Source: Meriones unguiculatus (lineage: Eukaryota > Chordata > Mammalia > Rodentia > Muridae). Taken from it: DNA of 64,000 nt. This document shows, in pieces, positions 20,596 through 37,210 of the stretch; position 1 is the stretch's first letter; each line of letters starts with the position of its first letter. The notes under the pieces were generated by a model that made no database searches, was not told the origin of the DNA, and saw only the letters and a program-made list of their open reading frames with translations. The stretch lies in contig NC_083362.1 of the NCBI RefSeq assembly GCF_030254825.1, forward strand, positions 72,497,960 through 72,561,959, in the 5' to 3' direction. Both the position numbers and the translations under genes were made by a program.

Positions 20596-23500
20596 AGGAA
20601 GGAAGGAAGGAAGGAAGGAAGGAAGGAAGCTCTATCTTTAACTGTCACACAACCTCCTTTTGACTTGCTATAGCTTCTTTTTTAAAAAGAATACTATTTA
20701 TTTTATTTATCGGGATGTTCTGCCTGCATATGCATTTGCATACCAGAAGAGGCATCGGATTCCATGGGACTAAAGTTACATTTGGTTGTGAGCTGTCCTG
20801 GGAATTGAACTCAGGACCTCTAGAAAAGCAGCCAGTGCTCTTAACTGGTGAGCCATCTCTCCAGTCCCTTGTGAGAGCTTTTAAGCCAAAACATATTCCT
20901 TATTTGAATGTTGTATGGCTTCAGCTTCTGCTTTTTTCCAAGGAGAGAGAGAAACAAAACAAAGCCATAGAAGAACCCTCCAGAAAAAGTCACAAAGAGA
21001 AAGTTCTTCCTCAGAGACTGAACCTGCTAGTCCAAACCCCAGAGATAGATCCCACAGCACCCAAGACCCCTCCATGCCTCAAACAGTACCCTGGCCTGCT
21101 TTGCTGCATCCTAGAACCTCATTCAGTTCCAAGGCTCCTTAGCCCCATGGGTTCCCTTCTCCAGCTTGATCCTGAGCTGTACTTGTGCTTCCCACAGAGA
21201 ACGGTGAATGGGAGATAGTACACCGGGCAGCCAAGGTCAATGTGGACCCTAGTGTCCCGATAGACAGCATCAACCATCAAGACATCACCTTCTACCTCAT
21301 CATCCGCCGCAAGCCGCTCTTCTACATCATCAACATCCTGGTACCCTGCGTGCTCATCTCCTTCATGATCAACCTGGTCTTCTACCTGCCAGGCGACTGT
21401 GAGCCTCATGCCCCACACCTTGGCTTCCAAGGCCACCTAGCACAGGTGTTCCAGTCCTGCCTCTTCTCTTCATGCTGAAGGGAGAAACGGCCATGGATGG
21501 CCTTGGGTATAAGAATTCAGGCAGGAATGGCAGACAGGCAGGCCTGGAATTTCATGTTGGGGTTCTACCAGGATGCCTGGGAGCTTTCTGAGTGTCGGGG
21601 GTTGGGGTTGGGGAGTTAGCGTTGATCACTTCCTGGTGCTATGCTCGAAATGTTTTGAGAAACAGGCAGGGAGTTTAGGCTGTTTGTCCGGCTCACTCAG
21701 CCAATAAGCTGTGGAGCCAGGATTTAAACCCGGGCATGGGATGCCACACGCTATGATGCTTGTCATGGGATCACGAACAGTGGTGGCAGAGCCCACCATG
21801 GTGGGGGAGGTCCTTGTGGACTCGAAGTGTGAGCTCCCAACTCAGTCTGACTCTCCAGGTGGAGAGAAGACATCCGTGGCCATCTCAGTGCTCCTGGCCC
21901 AGTCTGTCTTCCTGTTGCTTATCTCCAAGAGGCTGCCTGCCACATCTATGGCCATCCCCTTGGTAGGCAAGTGAGTATAGTCCCGCCCACTCCCAGCTCT
22001 GCCCATGCCTCTGCCCTGGGTTCCCTGCTCCAGGCATGCTGTGTGCCCTCAGGTTCCTGCTCTTTGGCATGGTGCTGGTCACCATGGTTGTGGTGATCTG
22101 TGTCATCGTACTCAACATCCATTTCCGAACACCCAGCACCCACGTGCTGTCTGAGGGAGTCAAGAAGGTGAGCAACCGAGTCCTGGCCAGGAGAATCGGC
22201 GAGGGTGATGGGTGTGCTCTGAAGCACCGGGCACGGAACCGCTGGTCTTACTGTACAAAATGAAGACCCGGGTTCAATCCGCAGCTCTACTAAACTTTCA
22301 GAATAAGGGGCCAGCTAGATGGCTCAGCAGGTAGGCGCACTTGCCACCAAGCCTGACTGCCTGAGTTCGATCCCCAGGACCCAGGTGATAGAAGGGAGGA
22401 CCAGTTCCTGCAGGATGTCCCCTACCTCCGCAAGGGCACTGTGGCATGTGCACGCCTGCACACGTGCACATAAATAAACGGAATTTAAGATTAGAAAGTG
22501 AGCCGGTGAAGACAGAGGGGAAGGGGGTTTGGGACGAGGCTATCTTTGCTGTGAGCCACTGCGGGCCAACAGGCTCTTCTTGAACAGGTCTTCTTCTGGA
22601 CGATGGTTCTACAGCTCTGTAACGGCTTTTGTCTTTAATTGCTGCAAGGGATCGCTCAGTGTCTGGCCTTTTATCTGAGACAGGGTCTGACTATGTAACT
22701 CATAAAAAAGAGGGGAGCCTGGGTGTATAGCTCAGTCGGTACAGTGCTTGCCTAGCATGCACAAGGCACAACACTAAATGGTAGGTTGCACAGGCCTACA
22801 ATCCTAATGGGATGATCAGAAGTTCAAGGTCATTCTCAGCTACGTAGTGAGTTCTAGGCTATCCTGGGCTACATGAGGAGGAAGTGGAAGAGGCGGAGAA
22901 AAAGAAGGCTGGGGTGTGGCTCAGTGATAAAGTGTATGCTCAAACTCTTAACTTTCCTGCCTCGGTCCCCTGAATGCTGGGGTTAAAGGCGTGGACCCCC
23001 ATTCTTAGCTTTTTGTTTTTAAGATTTATTTTCAGTGACTGAGTTCTGCTCTCCCTGTGAGTGATAAGGGGCAGTTGAAAGCATCCTCCATGCCAGTCAG
23101 TGGGGGAGCTGGGAAACAGCCAGTGGGATCAGCGTGGGAGCTATATTGGCAACCAGGGTATTCAGAATGTAAAAAGGTGACTCCACATTTAATGAAATGG
23201 TCTGTCTCGTGTCCTCTCGACCACTAAAGTTCTTCCTGGAGACCCTGCCCAAGCTCCTGCACATGTCCCGCCCAGCAGAGGAAGACCCCGGCCCCGGGGC
23301 TCTCACCCGGAGGAGCAGCTCCCTAGGGTACATCTCCAAGGCAGAGGAGTATTTTTCACTTAAGTCCCGCAGTGACCTCATGTTTGAAAAGCAGTCAGAG
23401 CGGCACGGGCTGGCCCGGCGTCTCACCACAGCCCGTGAGTTCTGGGAGCCTTGGCGCTTCGCTCGTGTGTGGGTGGGCAGAGCGAGGCATCACTCCAGCC

Positions 23501-24450
23501 CCTGCCCTGACCCATGTCCACAGGCAGGCCCCCAGCAAGTTCCGAGCAGGTCCAACAGGAACTTTTCAATGAGCTGAAGCCAGCTGTAGATGGGGCGAAC
23601 TTCATCGTCAACCATATGAGGGACCAGAACAATTACAATGAGGTGAGTGACCTGGGCTCACCAAGGAATCAGATGTCCAAGTAGTCTACTGGTCAAGTGA
23701 GTTCTGTCTTCCCCTCGTCTACACACGCCCACTTAGATGAAGAGATGCATGATGCGTGAGGGTCCCTTGGAGTATGTTTTCCCAGGAAGGTTTCTCATGA
23801 AACCCCACAGCATCACACGGGGCCAAGCTCAGGGGCACACACAGAGACCCAGCCCTACCTGACCAGGACACACGCATTCAAAGTACTTCTTAAGAGTCTG
23901 TTGTTTCTGCTCACGTACCCCAGACAGTATCAGATGTTTGCTATATTTATTTTGTTCTTATGTTACTTTTGTGGTGCTAGGGATTGAACTCGGGCCTATC
24001 TGGATGCTAGGAAAGCACTGGGCCACTGAACAACACCCTCAGCCCAGCACCAGACCTTTCTAGGCTATCCTGGGATACACATGAGACCCTGACTCATGGA
24101 GAAGGAAGAGCCATACTCGGTTCTCTACTCCTGGGCAACAGCTCTCCATTGTATCCTCCTGTTCACGTGTGGTCAGAAGCAGCCCTGCGGGGCTTACACC
24201 CCCACTAGGAGTAGTGGCAGCCTGTGCTGACCTCCCTCACCCCGTGGTGTCTTGACCCTGCTTGTAGGAGAAGGACAACTGGAACCAAGTGGCCCGCACG
24301 GTGGACCGTCTCTGCCTGTTTGTGGTGACACCAGTCATGGTGGTGGGCACAGCCTGGATCTTCCTGCAGGGTGTCTACAATCAGCCACCGCCCCAGCCTT
24401 TCCCCGGGGACCCCTTCTCCTATGACGAGCAGGACAAGCGCTTCGTCTAG
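17112..24450 (+). CDS. Chrnd: Chrnd, muscle nicotinic acetylcholine receptor delta subunit (12 exons, 517 aa)
   Basis: Exons: 17112-17163, 17416-17561, 17948-17992, 18621-18730, 18901-19056, 19265-19374, 21198-21398, 21859-21970, 22053-22167, 23230-23434, 23524-23642, 24268-24450. All junctions are GT-AG and the joined frame is open for 517 codons. A signal peptide of about 21 residues leads into the extracellular domain (SWGLNEEQRLIQ). The Cys-loop is Cys151-Cys165 (CPISVTYFPFDWQNC). M1 is at about 247-272, M2 at 278-300 (KTSVAISVLLAQSVFLLLIS), M3 at 312-334 and M4 at 472-494. The M3-M4 loop carries RRSSSLGYISKAEEY, a known phosphorylation region of the family. The protein is part of the pentameric acetylcholine-gated cation channel of the neuromuscular junction, with alpha1, beta1 and gamma or epsilon. 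Length equals human CHRND; mouse as I recall is three residues longer at the exon 1/2 junction. Confidence 0.97.
18190..18345 (-). repeat. B1 SINE (antisense, Chrnd intron 3)
   Basis: TGAGGCAGGGTTCTCTGG, TGATGTAGACCAGGCTGGCC and TCAAACTCACAGAGC mark an antisense B1. Confidence 0.85.
19930..20350 (+). repeat. B1 - B2 - B1 SINE cluster (Chrnd intron 6)
   Basis: B1 at about 19930-20090 (CTGTAATCTCACTACTTGGG). B2 at 20092-20225 (GGGCTGGTGAGAGGCTCAGC, TGAGTTCAATTCCTGGAGCC). A truncated B1 follows at 20230-20350 (CTGTAATCCCAGCACTTTAA). Confidence 0.85.
20536..20628. repeat. (GAAA)n-(GGAA)n compound microsatellite
   Basis: About fourteen GAAA units pass directly into about eight GGAA units, all purine, in Chrnd intron 6. 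Confidence 0.95.
20680..20872 (-). repeat. B2/B3 SINE (antisense, Chrnd intron 6)
   Basis: GGGAATTGAACTCAGGACCT, GCAGCCAGTGCTCTTAACTG and GAGCCATCTCTCCAGTCCC are the antisense B2 3'-to-5' landmarks. Confidence 0.95.
22308..22490 (+). repeat. B2 SINE (Chrnd intron 9)
   Basis: GGGCCAGCTAGATGGCTCAG head, TGAGTTCGATCCCCAGGACC B box and a terminal AATAAACGG. Confidence 0.9.
22710..22905 (+). repeat. B4 SINE (ID-B1 fusion, Chrnd intron 9)
   Basis: An ID/tRNA-like head (GTGTATAGCTCAGTCGGTAC, GCTTGCCTAGCATGCACAAG) is fused to a B1-like body (TGAGTTCTAGGCTATCCTGG). Confidence 0.75.
23950..24045 (-). repeat. ID-type SINE (antisense, Chrnd intron 11)
   Basis: TGCTAGGGATTGAACTCGGG and GGCCACTGAACAACACCCTC are antisense ID/tRNA-derived landmarks. 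Confidence 0.7.
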
Positions 24451-24585
24451 AGCAGGCCTGAGTGGACAGACAGGCAGACAGCAGTCTGAGAACAGCAATT
24501 AGTTCCTGCCCTTGAGCTTGGGCCTACCTTGTGCTGATGAGGTCACGGTAGGAAGAGGCCACCTCCCAGGAGCAATTCCTTTCTA

Positions 24586-24591
24586 AATAAA
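24586..24591 (+). other. Polyadenylation signal of Chrnd
   Basis: AATAAA lies 136 bases after the Chrnd stop codon. Confidence 0.85.
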
Positions 24592-25433
24592 GGAGGGAGA
24601 CACTTGAGATGGGCTGAGAGTGGACATGGTGAGAAGGAGGCCCAGGGATGTGGCAAGAGACAAGGGCTCTTGCTCAGGGGCCAGTGAAGTTACACTGGGA
24701 CTAGCTTCCAGAGAAGAGCACTGTGAGGGGGGTCCTTCTGCCAGAGCTGCTTCTCTGTCTCACTCCTGTCCAGTCATGTCAGAGTCTGAACCTCCTGTTT
24801 TCGTGCCTTCCTTCCTCCACTCTCACCTCACACTCAGGATCCTTGTGCTTACCTGGGGCCCATGATGGTGAGCCTCCTCTCCATTCCCCAGGAGAAGGAG
24901 GTTTTCTATGGTGCTGGACTGCCAAGATTGCCATCTGTCAGCTCCTGATCCCCTGGCCATTCTGTCTGGGTCCTTCTGAGAAGCTGGAGACTGGTGTGGG
25001 AGGATCATGCAGGTCCTCAGTTAAAGCCCCATCAGCATGAGTCATACCAGGACCCAGCCCGGCTAAGGTACCCCAACACCAAGTCCCTTTCTCCTTGTCC
25101 CCAGGCTCCCTAAACCAAGGCTGTCTTGCAATATTTAAGCATGATTGCAATAAAGAATTATCCGTTGTTTACCTGAAGTTCAAATTTAAATGTGTATCCA
25201 CTTTTCTTATTGACTACAGCTGTCAATCCTAAAGGAAGGGGCATTCAGACCTATCCCAGGTCCTGTCAGTAGCAGGGACAAGGAGATGAGGCCTGGTGTA
25301 GCCTGTCAGGCCCACCTCTAAGTTCACACCTGAGGCAGCCCCTGCACTGTGCACCTGCAAGTTCAGAGTAAGAAGTAGAAGGAGGTAGAAATGATGCTAT
25401 GGTCCTTCAAAGAACAGCTTCTACGATGGTGCT
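24592..25433. other. Intergenic sequence between Chrnd and Chrng, first part
   Basis: Unique sequence without a recognised gene. A second AATAAA (about 25150) lies 700 bases past the Chrnd stop and could serve a longer 3'UTR. Confidence 0.35.
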
Positions 25434-25439
25434 GCTCCT

Positions 25440-25522
25440 TCTGGGTGATGGTGGCACATGCCTTTAATCCCGGTATTTTGGAAGTGGAGGCAGGTAGATC
25501 TCTGTAAGTTTGATACCAGCCT

Positions 25523-25590
<68 letters not shown>

Positions 25591-25605
25591 ACACACACAC
25601 AGTGG
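25440..25605 (+). repeat. B1 SINE fragment with (CT)n-(CA)n microsatellite
   Basis: A B1 start (GATGGTGGCACATGCCTTTA) is truncated at about 25525 and continues as about 32 CT dinucleotides and then a short CA run. Confidence 0.9.
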
Positions 25606-27100
25606 CCTCTCCTGCTCTCCCACTGTCTTTGGCAAGCCAGCTATGGTGCTGGATCTGTAGGAGGGTCTAGCCAGCAACAGCCACATGGGACCCACAGATG
25701 AGAACTGAGCTGCTTCCAGGTTCTGGACCCTCAGAAACTGTGTGGGGTAATAAATGTTTTTGGGAGCACAGAGTTTGTGGTGCTTTGTTTCACTCACGGC
25801 ATGACCTTCAGGGACCCACCACTGCTGTTGTAGACTTGGTTTTATCTCTCTTGTGATGCCGGGGTGGAACCCACAGGCCTGTGCCCATGAGACAAGCATT
25901 CCCTTCAGTTAGCTGCATCCCAATCCTTAGCTTCAGTCTCTTGATCTGTACTATGCACACAGAAAACCCCACTCACAGGTTGTGGCTAACACTGAATTTG
26001 CTTGTGGGGTAAAGGTGTTCTAGAAACTTAGGGTCCACATTTGTGGGCTTGGGTTGTAGGACACGGATCAGAGGGGTTTGTGCCCAGGACCCCTGCGTCC
26101 CAGCCTAGTGCTGTGGCATAGAGGAGTCAAGAAGAGGGGCCAGCAGCCCAATTAGTCACCTCCTTGTTGTACAGATCTTCACAGCTCAAACTGCTTTCTC
26201 AGAGGGAAGGGGCGATGCCATTTGGTCCTGACGGCAGTGGGTAACGTTTTGAATCTTGAGATGTGACTGAGGAAGAGGAAAACCCATTCCAACCCAAAGC
26301 TGTTACATCCAGAGTGAACTGTCTGCAAACCCGAGGTGAAGGTCAGGAAAAGCAGCTTGCTCCGACACGCACCAGACAAGCAAGGAGTGCAGAACTCCCC
26401 AGTATCCCTCAGTCATCCCTGCACACAAGTGCTCAGAGAGAAGTCCCCATCCGCTGCTTCTCCCCGCTGCTCATTGGCACTGCTGGAGTCCTGCCACATG
26501 GTGGCGCTACCGGCAGTAAGTCCAACAACTTGTAAGGGTCCTCCTTGTCCCCGCTGAGGCGACTGTGGACTCTCCAGAAGTGACAACCCCCCAACAGCAC
26601 ACTCAACCAAGATTGCCCTTTACACAGCTCATCAGCACCCAGAGGTGCTGTCAGAACCAGTCCTGTATGGCTGACTTGGAGCCTGTCTCCTTTTGGCCCA
26701 GGATGTCAGATTCATATGCAGCTTCCCAGTAGGGTAACCCTGTACTCCTTGGTCCAGTAGAGCTGTCCACCTTCTCTATGGGTAGTTAGGAGTGGATTAG
26801 GCTTCAAGGATAAAATGCAATGATGCATTGCCACAGCTTAAGTGAGGAGGTGTCCTTTTCCTCACAGAGTAAGATTTTAGAGGTGGCGACGGTTGCACTG
26901 GTTCAGTTAAAAAAAAAAAAAAAAGCCACTAGAGACCCAACTTCTTGGCTTTCCACTTAGAGTGACTCCCGTGTCTCACTGGCCTTGTTACTCATGTTCG
27001 CTGCCTCAGGTTGGGGCCTAGCTGCCACAGTTCCGTACTTTCACTGTTCTGACAAGAAAGGGGCCTGCCATTCATTACTCCTTTCAGCGTGAAGCAAAGC
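25606..27100. other. Intergenic sequence, mostly unique
   Basis: No gene recognised. GAAACTGTGTGGGGTAATAA near 25735-25754 resembles the end of a MaLR-like LTR. An A run lies at 26909-26924. Confidence 0.35.
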
Positions 27101-27104
27101 TCTC

Positions 27105-27315
27105 CCAGAAGTTCAGCTGGTGGAGCAACTGTGTAGAGTTCCCAAAGCCCTGAGTCTGGTCTCCAGCACACGTAAAATCCCGCCTGGCCATCGCGGCAGT
27201 TGGGAGGAAGGGCAGAGGCATGAGACTCAGCAGCAACTCGTGTTCCCTAGCTACACAGCTGGCTCGAGGCTAGCCTGGGCTACTCAAGCCTGTGTCTCCA
27301 AAAAAATGAATATAT
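27105..27315 (+). repeat. B4-type SINE
   Basis: A tRNA-like head with GGTGGAGCAACTGTGTAGAG and CTGGTCTCCAGCAC is followed by a B1-like GAGGCTAGCCTGGGCTACTC segment and an A-rich end. Confidence 0.65.
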
Positions 27316-27454
27316 TAATTAATTACGAAGAGCAGGCTTCGCAAACATGGAGGTGGGGCCGAGTGAGAGAGGCCAGTGAGCCAGAGGCTTTTGCTGTGAA
27401 AGCCTGACGACCCAAATTTGATTCGCCCAAACCCACGTAGAAGTAGAGGCCAAG

Positions 27455-27690
27455 GAGGAGTGCTTCTTACAGAATTAATTGCTCATAGCTTGCTCAGCTT
27501 GCTTCCTTGTACAATTCAGAATCCCCTACTCAGGGGTGGCTTTGCCCTCCCTGAGCTGGGCTCACTCACATCAATCATTAATCAAGAAAATACTCTACAG
27601 ACTTGCTTACAGGCAATCTGGGTGGAGGCATTTTCTCAACTGAGGTCCCTCTTCCCAGATGATGCTAGCTTGTGTCAAGCTGACAATAAA
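27455..27690. repeat. Rodent MaLR-like LTR remnant
   Basis: Segments ATCAATCATTAATCAAGAAA, GGAGGCATTTTCTCAACTGA and CTAGCTTGTGTCAAGCTGAC match the widespread rodent LTR. Subfamily not assigned. Confidence 0.65.
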
Positions 27691-28311
27691 GAAACAAGCA
27701 AACAACAAGTGCTAACCACTCTTCCTGAATCAATGTAGTCACATAATGATCCGACCAATGAGAAGTGAGATGCATCTGTAAGTTCAGAAGCTGTGGACTG
27801 AGCCAGCCACAGAGTGGTGAAAATTTGTGCCTGACTGTATACAGACTGACTTTTTATTATTCATTGATTGATAAATCGTGACACCGTGTGTACAGCATTG
27901 ACATTGCACTATGAAACGACCCCCCGTGGGTGCTGAGGAGGGGACACCAGTTAGCTTCTCTGGCCTTTGTAACAGGTGGTGGCAAGAGAGAAGCATCTGG
28001 AACAAAGAGAGACCCCCCACATGCTTTTCGCTCTTCACACTGGGCTCTCCCAGGAGACTCCACCCTCCTAAGTGACTCACCCTGCAGAGAATGACAAGCC
28101 AGCGCTCTCAGACCTCTCTCCCAGAGCACAGAGGGGAGGGGGCACAAGCAGAATTTACAGTCTTCGCATGTCGCATGGGGGGGGCAACACAGTACATGCC
28201 GGGAGGGGGAAGGAGAGGGTGGGTGGGGCTAGAAGAACAGCAGATAGCCACTGCCCACATCACTTCCTGACTCAGAGAGACCATTGCTGATGTGGGAATT
28301 AAGAGTCAGAG

Positions 28312-28493
28312 ACACAGCCGGGCATGGTGGCACATGCCTTTGATCCCAGCACAAGGGAGGCAGAGGCAGCCTGGCCTCTTTGAGTTCAGGGTCAGCCTAG
28401 TCTACAAAATGAGTCCAGGACAGCCAGGGCTATTACACAGGAAAACCCTCTCTTGAAAAACCAAGAAATGAAAAAAAAAAAAAAAAAAAAAGC
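28312..28493 (+). repeat. B1 SINE with long poly-A tail
   Basis: Near-complete B1 (GCCGGGCATGGTGGCACATG, AGGACAGCCAGGGCTATTAC) ending in about 22 A residues, suggesting a fairly recent insertion. Confidence 0.95.
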
Positions 28494-29940
28494 CATTGAC
28501 ACTGACTTGCAGAAAGGAGGGGAGTGTATGAGTGTATTTGAAGAACACCAGAGAATGAATGGGAGGTCTGGAGGCTTCTGAGGTAGGAAGGAACCTCTGG
28601 CTTCGGAGCCACCAGGGACAGGGTTCTCCCAGGTGCTTAGTGAAGAAAAACAGGAGCTTTTGGAGGAAGCAGAGGCCTAGAGCAGATCTGACACCAAGGA
28701 CAAGCCATCCACAAAGTAAGTGAGTAAAAGAGGGGTCAACGATACAAATGACGGAAGAAGGAGGTCACCATGGCTTCCTGCCCCCACCCACAGAGTCCTG
28801 GTGCGACATGAAGGACTTGAAGGCGCTTCCGGGGCCTGGATTCTGAGCCTGACTTCCTGTTCCTAAAACACACTGCAATGCCACAGACACCTGCTAGGCC
28901 TGGGGATATATTCTCCTAGGCATTCAGAGGTATCCAGTGCCCTCCCTTGCCTGGGTAGCATTCAGAGGCCGCATACTGGTACATGCTGACCAGACTGCTT
29001 GGCATAGCTGGCCACATGACAGGTGGCCCAAATATGGACACAGCCAGCAGCAAGTCCCTGCTCCCAGATCAGTCTCAACCCTGCCCTTTGATGGTGACAA
29101 GCCTAGATGTTGACGGGGCTCATCCCTGAACTGTTCCTTCCCCTGTGGCTTCCCTCCTCTGGCTCTGGGGGCCACATCCTCAAGTCTGGCCTGTCTGTCT
29201 CAGTGGACCATGAGTCCTCCTAAGCAACACATCCCTGGGTCTCCCCAGCCTTGCACAGGACCTGACATTATCTGTCTGGTAATTTTATGAATTGTAGCCC
29301 CTACTGACAAGCCACTGTTCATAGCCGGCTAGCCCTCCTAAAGCTTACTAGGTCTGTGTCCCCTGTCTCAGGGTATGGGAGAAGCTGCCATGGGCCCCTG
29401 ACAATCAATGCCAAAATCTTCCCATACACATGCAGCCTTCTTCAACCTGTGGCCTATGGGTCACATGCCTCCCAAGATGTAGCCTTACCTACTTGTAAAC
29501 GAAAACAGGATATGACACGGCCAACAGTTAGACGCCCTGCGGGTGCTCCATTCCTGTGTCTTTTTCCCCTGGAATGACCACAGAGGCACCAGGCTGCTGG
29601 GAAAAGGGTGGCATACTCAGGCAAAGCCACGGAGAGCCTCAGGTGTGAAGCGCACCTGCCCAATGCCTCCACACCTCCCTGAGACAGAATGAGGGTGCCT
29701 GACCAGTTACTACCCGCCTCCTCAGCACCGCCTCTGTGCCCACACCCATCTGTCCTCCGCCATGTGCTGAGTCTCCTAGCTTGAAACTTAGGTTGAAGGA
29801 CTGAAGTGACCAAGTCTGAGGGTGGGCTGTCTCTCTTGAGACAGGTTTGAGAGGGTCCTGTCTCTGATGGAGACTGTTCCATCCTTCTTTCCCTGGCTGG
29901 CCCAGGTAATCTGAGCCCAGCATTGTGCACATCCTGGGAG
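28494..29940. other. Intergenic sequence upstream of Chrng
   Basis: Unique sequence, no recognised SINE or gene. Enhancer content cannot be judged from one sequence. Confidence 0.35.
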
Positions 29941-29969
29941 CAGCTGACAGTGCTGTGGTCAGACAGCTG
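29941..29969 (+). promoter_or_regulatory. Paired E-boxes (CAGCTG) in Chrng promoter
   Basis: Two CAGCTG hexamers at 29941-29946 and 29964-29969, 17 bases apart, lie 140-170 bases before the Chrng start codon. Paired E-boxes bound by myogenic bHLH factors are established for the gamma subunit promoter in rodents. Occupancy here is inferred. Confidence 0.6.
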
Positions 29970-30109
29970 GTGGGGCCAGCTAGAGCTGGCAGGGATAGCT
30001 GGGAAGGGAATGTAGGCTGACACACGACACCCCAGCCCACCCGCCTTCACCCTCCCCCCAGACCTGCAAAGCTACTGTCCCACCCATCACTGGGCAGAAC
30101 TGAGACACC

Positions 30110-35795
<5,686 letters not shown>

Positions 35796-35922
35796 GCCAA
35801 CGGATTACTCCTGGGTTCCGGAGTCAACTATGTGGGTCGTGCTGCTTATGGAGATGTATTCTGTGTTGACCCTGCGTGTGCTTCTTGCGAAGTACCCAAA
35901 CATTCCTGGGAGAAGATAGAGA

Positions 35923-35928
35923 AATAAA
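35923..35928 (+). other. Polyadenylation signal of Chrng
   Basis: AATAAA lies 128 bases after the Chrng stop codon. Confidence 0.85.
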
Positions 35929-36089
35929 GACACAGAGAGGGAGTTCTGGAATGGTTGGTGATAGGTGTGGTCATTCATGACTTTGGGATATCCATGTGGC
36001 AATGGCTGGCTCCTACTGGCACCAGTCTTCCTGCATTCCTCTTACTTCAGCAGAGCATTGCTGATAAGTCACTTTGAAGCCCCTAAATT

Positions 36090-36300
36090 ATTTTAACTAG
36101 GTGTATGTATGTATTGGGAGTAGGTTATGTGCACATGAGTGAGGGTTCCTGTTGGAGGCCAGCTGAGGGTGTCAGAACCTTGGAGTTGGAGTTACAGGTG
36201 GCAGTTAGCAACCAGACAGTGTTGGTGCTGGGAAGAGGACACATGTCCTCCACAAAAGCATCAAGTGCTGTTAACCACTCAGCTATTTCTCCAGCTCTAG
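36090..36300 (-). repeat. B2 SINE (antisense)
   Basis: Antisense landmarks GTGCTGGGAAGAGGACACAT, AAGTGCTGTTAACCACTCAG and CTATTTCTCCAGCTC. Confidence 0.8.
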
Positions 36301-36374
36301 CATCTTCCCTTTTGTGAACTTTCTCTAGAAGACAGTTGGTAAGAAATGTGGGGAACTCTCTTAAAGGAAGAGAA

Positions 36375-36490
36375 GCAGAGCTGTGCGTGGTGGAGCATGC
36401 CTTTAATCCTAGCACTAGGGAGGCAGAAACAAGCCACTCTCTATGAGTATGAGGCCAGCCAGGGCTTCATAGTGAGACCTTGTCTCAAAA
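36375..36490 (+). repeat. B1 SINE
   Basis: GCTGTGCGTGGTGGAGCATG, GAGGCCAGCCAGGGCTTCAT and GACCTTGTCTC, running into the (GAA)n tract. Confidence 0.85.
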
Positions 36491-36582
36491 AGAAGAAAAA
36501 GAAGAAGAAGAAGAAGAAGAAGAAGAAGAAGAAGAAGAAGAAGAAGAAGAAGAAGAAGAAGAGAAGAAGAAGAAAAAGAAGG
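36491..36582. repeat. (GAA)n microsatellite
   Basis: About 28 GAA/GAAA units, nearly uninterrupted, grown from the SINE tail. Its translation as a poly-Lys frame is spurious. Confidence 0.95.
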
Positions 36583-37000
36583 GGGTGTGATGTGAGGATA
36601 GCTCAGTGGTTAAGAACACTGGCAGTGGTTAAGAACCCCAAGGGATCTGGGTTCAATTTCCAGGACCCACTTGACAGCTCACAGCCATTGGTAGCCCCAG
36701 GTGATCCAACACTCTCCTCTGGTGGCTGCAAAACAGCCATGCACACAGCGCAGACATGTGCACAGGCAGGACACCGATATAAAGTAAAAATAAACTTTTT
36801 TTTAAAAAAAGTGTACTAGGGGGCTGGGGAGATGGCTCAATGGATAAGAGCACTTGCTACTCTTCTAGAGGATCCAGGTTCAATTCCCAGCACTCACGTG
36901 GCAGCTCACAACTGTCTGTAATGACAATTCCAAGGGATCTGACACCCTCACACAGACAAACATGCAAACAAAACACCAATGTACCTGTAAAAAAATAATA
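36583..37000 (+). repeat. Two tandemly placed B2 SINEs
   Basis: First copy about 36583-36800 (ATAGCTCAGTGGTTAAGAAC, TTCAATTTCCAGGACCCAC). Second copy 36819-37000 (GGGGCTGGGGAGATGGCTCA, TTCAATTCCCAGCACTCACG). Both have an A-rich end. Confidence 0.95.
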
Positions 37001-37003
37001 ATT

Positions 37004-37005
<2 letters not shown>

Positions 37006-37048
<43 letters not shown>
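37006..37048. repeat. (AT)n microsatellite
   Basis: About 21 AT dinucleotides in the tail of the preceding B2. Confidence 0.95.
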
Positions 37049-37051
<3 letters not shown>

Positions 37052-37210
37052 AAGACGGGTGTAGTGGCACATGCATTTAATCCCAGCACTCCAGAGGCAG
37101 AGGCAGGTGGCTCGTTGTGAGTTTGAGGCCAGCCTGGTCTACAAAGCCAGTTCAGGATAGCAAGGGATGTTACACAGAGACACTCTGTCTTGAAAAACTA
37201 AAACAAAACA
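37052..37210 (+). repeat. B1 SINE
   Basis: GACGGGTGTAGTGGCACATG, GAGGCCAGCCTGGTCTACAA and a terminal A-rich tail. Confidence 0.95.

Noticed and set aside
22710..22790. tRNA-like sequence with A and B box resemblance
   Set aside because: It is the tRNA-derived head of an ID/B4 SINE, fused to B1 sequence; no cloverleaf gene is supported.
25363..25899. Minus-strand 178-codon open frame rich in Arg-Glu
   Set aside because: The RERE run is the (CT)n microsatellite; the rest is B1 sequence without splice or homology support.
36346..36819. Open frame with a long poly-Lys run
   Set aside because: It is a B1 tail plus a (GAA)n microsatellite read in one frame.
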